Below are positions 58,674 to 64,000 of a stretch of 64,000 bases of DNA, piece by piece. Position numbers and translations under genes: made by a program. How positions within the stretch are numbered: position 1 is the stretch's first letter; each line of letters starts with the position of its first letter. The DNA comes from Brachycybe producta. Taxonomy: Eukaryota; Arthropoda; Diplopoda; Playtdesmida; Andrognathidae. The DNA is taken from the NCBI GenBank assembly GCA_036925085.1, contig JAUPFP010000056.1:1054001-1118000 (forward strand), in the 5' to 3' direction. The notes below the pieces were generated by a model. That model was not told the origin of the DNA. It saw only the letters and a list, made by a program, of their open reading frames with translations, and did not search any database.

Positions 58674-58945
58674 CGATAAAATAAAATAATAAAATAAAAT
58701 AAAATAATAAAATAAAATAATAAAATAATAAAATAAAATAATAAAATAAAATAATAAAATAAAATAATAAAATAAAATAATAAAATAATATAATAAAATA
58801 ATAAAATAATAAAATAATAAAATAATAAAATAATAAAATAATAAAATAATATAATAAAATAAAATAATAAAATAAAATAAATAAAATAAAATAATAAAAT
58901 AAAATAATGAAATAAAATAATAAAATAAAATAATAAAATAAAATA
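58674..58945 (+). repeat. Microsatellite (ATAAAATAATAAA)n
   Basis: Mixed tandem array of AAAAT and AAT units, about 270 bp. Confidence 0.95.
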
Positions 58946-58949
58946 ATGT

Positions 58950-59950
58950 ATTTCCCTAATCCATGTAAAAGTCCATAAATAAATTAAAGTTCTATCTGCT
59001 ATGTAAATCTTATTTTATTGTCATAGACTTACATGGAGCTATTTAAACGCCATCTGTTGTTTTTCCCAAGCTTGCCAGTGCCACAACTTGATACAATAAG
59101 TGAGCTTATCAGAAAAAGTACTAAGCATTCCAGTGTCCACAGCTATGCTAGAAAGCCTGTCTTCAAACTGGTTTTATGTTGATTTCGCAATAAGAAATAG
59201 GCTCTCTCCATAGAAAAAAACAAAAAACTTTACATTTATCATGTTCTTAAAGTGCAAGATAAACGGCATTCTGATTAGTATTAGCGTATTTTAAAATATG
59301 TAATTTTTCTTTTCAGCCTTTTTTTTGTTGCAATTTTCCAGTTTTTTTTTTCATTTTAAATTTGCAACTGTTTTTTTTTTTAATGAAACACTTTTTTTAA
59401 CATTTAAAAAATTTTGTAATTTTGTTTTATTAAACTTTTTGTACTTTTTTAGTTTTATACGTTTGGTTTTATACATACACAAAATGATATCTTTATACAT
59501 CACGTATTATACGGTATAAAACCACGTATATTATGTGACATAGTATACCTACCCATTATCTCTACCCAATTCCTCTCCCCTTATACAAATCCCTTCATTT
59601 TATTTGACATGAATTTCAACAAGTGATACATTAATCATTAAAGATAATTTTATTTTACCAATTTTGAAATGCACTTCAATATTTTCAGGGTTTTTCATTT
59701 TTTTCACTGAAATTCTGCAAAAAAAAAAACGATGAAAAAAAAAAAAATAATATAACCATAAAAAAACGTAATTAACAGAAACGCTTTCTGCAATCGTGAA
59801 CGTCTGATTGGACTAGTTTCTGGTAAAAATGAGATAAACTTAATAGATTTATTCATGTGAAATTTAATGTGAAAGAAACATAAATGTACAAAGATAACAT
59901 CAGATTATTCGAGCACGTCATAGGTAACATAATATAACAAATGCACCTTT
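58950..59950. other. No gene seen
   Basis: A/T-rich with long T runs (59320-59460) that create artefactual Phe-rich frames. Confidence 0.45.
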
Positions 59951-59959
59951 AAAAAAAAA

Positions 59960-60600
59960 GACTAAGTGTTTTGGCACTCGAACCACTTTTTGGCGGCAGA
60001 GGTTCAACGGACGAGCAAAATGAAGTCGGCGTGTGGCACGTGTGCAAAAATTCGGCGTCTGTCCATAAAAGTACATTGCAAGCACAGCCAAGCCACTTGC
60101 GACAACATTTTCCAGTCAAACTCGACAACTCAAAAGTGGTCCATGTGCCATTAAACTAAGATTATTAGCACAAGGAATACTTTTCAGTGGTCGGGTTCGG
60201 TCGTCTTGCAGCCAAAACCTACCATTTCGAAAAAGTGGTTGGCTACATGACAAACGGACTTTTTGATGAGGAATCACTTTTATTGTTTCAGCATCATATG
60301 AAGTCAGAGATAAAAAAAAATCAAACCTAAACAATAAGTAATGGTTGGAAAATGGTTCATGTGAAAAGGATAAATGATGTCGCAGGTGGTGGAGATTGAC
60401 CATGTTCCAGCTACAGCATTTCAAAAGTTGTTCGTTTGTGTTGTAGCAATGCATTGCAAACACAAATCAGCCACCTGCGACAAACATTTTGCAGTCGAAC
60501 GAACGCGACCACTCAAAAGGGTTCATTATGCCAAAGACCACAAAGTCAAACTCAGAATGTTCAGAACTGTTCGCTGCACGTTAAAATTGCCTAAATAACA
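59960..60600. repeat. Locally duplicated and inverted segment, not recognised
   Basis: 60070-60150 and 60450-60535 are direct copies (CATTGCAA, CACAAC/CACAAA, GCCACCTGCGACAA-like, ACTCAAAAG); 60166-60245 resembles their inverse. Frames contain Cys/His patterns (C-x2-C and H-x-H-like) that could come from a decayed BED-type zinc finger, but spacing is unconvincing. Confidence 0.35.
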
Positions 60601-60847
60601 TAAACAATGTGCAAAACCAAACAACATTTTAAACATTTACTAATGAAACATTTTTCATGTTAGTGGAAAAAAAAAAAATAGTTGTAGGCAACAGGTTATT
60701 CCGAAAACGTTAGAGAAATTAATAGCTTTTGTAAGTATGGGACTAATCACTTAAGTCTCATTACAAAAGTTAATCATAAAAGAAAGTAAAACATAACACA
60801 CACACGGCCAGTTTGCATAAAACTTGCCAAAATCAACCAAATATTGT

Positions 60848-61475
60848 GTTAAAGAGATTTTAGAAGCGCCACGGACCTCAATGGGGCGATATATATATAA
60901 ATATCAGCCTTTCTAGAGGTGCCGACATTGTTAGCCCTATTACCATTTACGAAAAATAGTTTTAAAAAATGTTTCTAACGTCTTAATTAAAATATAATCG
61001 GTGTGTCATGAATAAGAAAACAACATTAACTTACTTGGATAATCTGTCGTATTCTAATGAAACGCACACAAGAGGAGTAAATACCCGACACAGTACCGCC
61101 TAAAACTGCACTTCTCTGGCAGATCTATTTTTTCCGTTGGGTCGGCTCGCCAAAAAAAAAAAAAAAAAGATAACGATCCAACGGAAAAAGTTTGCAAGTC
61201 GTGTACATGGTTCGGGTATTTTCGCTTCTTGTGGTCATTTTACAGGAATTTCAACAAGTTATGAAGTTATAGATTAATTTTATTTTCTTATTCATAAATG
61301 ACATACCTTTTATATTTTATAAATTGTTAGAAATATTTTTTAAAAAACATTTTTTCGCAAACGACAATTGTTTTAACGATGTAAGCGCCCCTATAACGGC
61401 TGATATATATATCGGCCCATAGTTATAGCAGCCCATATATCGCCCCATTGATGTCCAAAGCGCTTCTAAAGTTTC
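60848..61475. mobile_element. MITE with AGAAGCGC ... GGGGCGATATAT ends
   Basis: Left TTTTAGAAGCGCCACGG and CAATGGGGCGATATATA are inverted at 61400-61475 (ATATCGCCCCATTG, AAGCGCTTCTAAA). The interior holds repeat family H (61030-61325), shared with 25060-25297. Confidence 0.6.
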
Positions 61476-61479
61476 TTAA

Positions 61480-62150
61480 GAGGCTATCTGCATTGGTAAG
61501 TTGAAGAAAATAACCAGTAATTGGAGCCGGCAACTCCATTAATACATTTTGCCTATAAGAGTATATATATATTTAAAAAAAAACCGATATTACGATAATG
61601 ATATTTCTGGTATTACCGTTTAACAAGGTGTGATACTTTCACAAAACCTAGTTATGGTCCATTCCATTTTTATAATTCTGAAAACAGCTTACTTATTAAT
61701 TTCCATGGGCGATTAGAAACGAACTATTCGTCTATGCAAATTATCAAACTTATTTTTTAAAAAAACGACGAAATCATAACTATGTTTCGCAAACGTATTA
61801 GTGGATTCGCAGAACATTTGAGTGATTTAAATTAGGTTTCAAAGATAATTACCCGAAAAGAAAGACTAAACGAAAAGAAAACACACACCATGTTAAACGG
61901 CTACATCAAATATTGCATCCTACTGATTTTCTTCTATCAGATAGCCCCTTACGGGCCACGGTTCTGCAACACCTTTTGCTTTTTGGGCTTTTCTTTTCAA
62001 CTATTACTCTAAAATAAATCTTGCTGTAGAAAAAAAAACTACTTTTTTATACGTAAACGGTTTTAAAATACAAAATGAAATCGCTTTAACCTAACCAATT
62101 TCAAATAATAAAAACAAAAGACAAACGATTTGCACAAAGTGATCTTTCAA
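61480..62150. other. No gene seen
   Basis: Begins with a TTAAGAGGCTA terminus (possible TTAA-foldback end) then A/T-rich sequence up to the 3' end of the UBE2L3-type gene. Confidence 0.4.
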
Positions 62151-62157
62151 CAGGCAA

Positions 62158-62163
62158 TTTATT
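62158..62163 (-). terminator. Polyadenylation signal (AATAAA) of the UBE2L3-type gene
   Basis: Canonical AATAAA on the minus strand, 67 bases after the stop codon at 62230. Confidence 0.65.
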
Positions 62164-62229
62164 CCAGTCAAGGAGGATGCTCACAGCCAAGGAACCAAAA
62201 AAAAAAAAAAAAAGGTTGTGACCCACAAA

Positions 62230-63958
62230 TTAATCGGGCGGACGCTTTTCACTGTTCTTCTTTGTAAATTCCTCAGCATTTTTCATAAACTTTTTCCGGT
62301 CCTTCGTATACTCCTCCGCAAGATCTGCTCTAAGCGGATGTTCTGGTTCCGGGTCGTTTACGAGGGCCACCAGAGCCTGAATAACTGCAAGTTCGGTTCA
62401 ATTTGACACGTATGAGTTGAAATATGATAACAGGAGTAATCAGTATAAATTTCGGAATTATGATTCACAATGCTGAATTCATATTTAAAGCTGCCGAAAT
62501 TCATAACAAGATATATATACGACATTATTCTAATTAATTTTTGTTTTTATTTGGGTTTACTTAAGTTTTAAAAAGGCAAAAATGCATTAAAAGGTTATAA
62601 ATTCAAAAGCTGAAAACCATTTTCTCGTTGATTTTCATAATATGGAATTTTAACACGTATTTTTCGTTTTAAAGAGTGCGGAATTTTTTTCTCAGTGATT
62701 CCATTATAAAAAAAAAACAAGAAACAATTAGTTTTTAAGATCACTACTGTTAACAAATATTTTCGTGTTAAACATTTCGTCTTAAACGAATTAAAATTTC
62801 CGGAAAAATGCAGTACTGAATGACGGAACCGAAAATATATTTCGTGTTATCCGATTTTTCTCTGATACTTTGAACCGTTGGACAGGTGATCCTCCGGACA
62901 AAGAAAACTGCAAACACTTATTGCCCACAGTTAAATGTACAAATAAATACTACAGATGAAAACCCTATTTAAAGAGACCATTACCTCTACAAATTTCTAC
63001 TTAAAATCTTGAACCTTGGGATTGTAAAAATGATGTTTATTTTTTTAAAAGTACCTTCTTAATTAAAAAAACACACCTTCAAAATGAATTGTATTTCGTG
63101 GAAACTTACAATTTCAGATAGATGCGCCACCAAACAACATCACTCGGAACTAAAACAAACTAAAAAGTATACTCCTCTACTCGAAAAATATCGATGTATC
63201 GCTATTTAAGCCTTTTACCTGTGTTGTCAACTCATATTGCTTTTAATTCACTATTCAACTATTCAGCCAAGTTATCCGACAACAAAATTAAACCGCTTTT
63301 TCATGTTTACAATTAAAATATAATTAGAATAAATCACGAAGCTTTTTAAACAAGTCAGTTATGAATTTTCGGCAGTTTTCCCCCCAAAAAAAAATCTTGC
63401 AGGTTACAAAATCCCGAAATTTATACTGACATTGAAAACATCACATGAAAGAAGTTTCGACGATTGTTTTGTAAATTGCAATCACCGACCAGGCAAAATG
63501 TACACAACAAAATCTTCTGTTCAAAATATTACAGTATTGTTTGTTACGGGTTCCACATACTGGAAAACCCGTTACGAAATTTCAATTCTTTACCTTGGTC
63601 CGTTTTCGTTGCAGGCTTCCAATTTTCGGCACTGATGATTGGCAAACAGACTTGGCCTTTCTCGTCAATGTTTGGATGATAGATTTTAGTTTTGAAATTG
63701 ATCTTTGGAGGTTTAAATGGGTATTCAGCCGGAAAAACAATTTCTATTCTGAAGGCCCCCTTGTTGTATGGCGCGTTGTCCTAAAATTGAAAAAAAAAAT
63801 GACATCACTTGAAAAAAAAAAAATGATGGCAAAACTTTCGAATAAAACAAAAATGAACTCACTGGAACGATGAGACCCTGCCACGTCAGAATATTTGTCT
63901 CGTCCACTTGGATATCTCTGAATGATCTCATTCCAGACTTCCGAATGTCTCCTAACTC
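62230..63958 (-). CDS. UBE2L3: Ubiquitin-conjugating enzyme E2 L3-type (UbcH7-like), 5' exon outside window
   Basis: E2 enzyme that carries ubiquitin as a thioester and passes it to HECT and RING-between-RING E3 ligases. Visible exons in transcript order: 63863-63958, 63594-63780, 62230-62384. They join in phase and end at TAA 62230-62232. Compared with human UBE2L3 (154 residues), residues 10-154 are present; the first exon, about nine codons, lies past the right edge. Using human numbering: HPN at 76-78, catalytic Cys86 in GQVCLP, Phe63 (E3 contact) in YPFKPPK, and His119 in [10 protein letters not shown]. His119 in place of the usual Asp is the UBE2L3 feature linked to transfer only to cysteine-type E3s. 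The C-terminus ends in KRPPD. Exon 2 begins at a clear AG acceptor (63959-63960). Confidence 0.95.
62967..63260 (+). repeat. MITE family F fragment in a UBE2L3 intron
   Basis: TTAAAGAGACCATTACCTCT and the following 250 bases match the left half of 6152-6773 (shared GATTGTAAAAATGATGTTTA, TACTCCTCTACTCGAAAAAT). The right half is missing. Lies in the last intron (62385-63593). Confidence 0.7.
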
Positions 63959-64000
63959 CTATAAATAATCAAGAGATTTTATTTTTTCTTTGTCTAGAGA

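Noticed and set aside
59966-60159. BED zinc-finger protein encoded by two overlapping 62-codon frames
   Set aside because: Cys/His spacing does not fit BED or C2H2 patterns, and the segment is duplicated and inverted locally, which indicates repeat-derived sequence.

Overview
This is a eukaryotic window: every gene is split by GT-AG introns, the background is AT-rich, and most of the sequence is transposon debris. The gene content (two SLC22-type organic ion transporters, Mediator subunit MED31, a UBE2L3/UbcH7-type ubiquitin-conjugating enzyme) is that of an animal. The mix of CR1/L2/Jockey-like LINEs, mariner, hAT, PIF/Harbinger-like MITEs and foldback elements suggests an invertebrate. I cannot assign a phylum from the sequence alone.

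Layout. Positions 1-15,600 hold no host gene that I can support. They carry a 12-bp minisatellite, several MITEs, hAT derivatives and LINE fragments. A ten-exon SLC22 gene runs on the minus strand from 26,438 (ATG) to 15,605 (stop). Its introns carry a LINE copy, an internally deleted mariner and GC-richer insertions. Between 26,439 and 44,133 lies the shared 5' side of the two transporter genes, about 17.7 kb packed with foldback elements, MITEs and minisatellites. A second ten-exon SLC22 gene runs on the plus strand from 44,134 to 54,553, so the two paralogs are head to head. MED31 (four exons, minus, 58,047 to 55,788) is convergent with the second transporter. After 4.2 kb of repeats, the last three exons of a UBE2L3-type gene (minus, 63,958 to 62,230) reach the right edge; its first exon lies outside the window.

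All four gene models were built by reading exon boundaries directly and checking that codon phases join. In the two SLC22 genes all nine intron phases agree and four exons (3, 5, 6 and 9) have identical lengths, so they are an old duplicated pair whose predicted proteins (525 and 657 residues) differ mainly in their N- and C-terminal tails. MED31 and the E2 enzyme are housekeeping genes with no functional link to the transporters.

I found no undescribed biochemical system. The most unusual structures are two foldback transposons whose arms are arrays of 16-17 bp tandem repeats (one with a clear 9-bp target duplication), a TTAA-bounded foldback family with arms of about 300 bp, a three-layer nest of MITEs in an SLC22 intron, and three hammerhead-ribozyme-like motifs of uncertain status.
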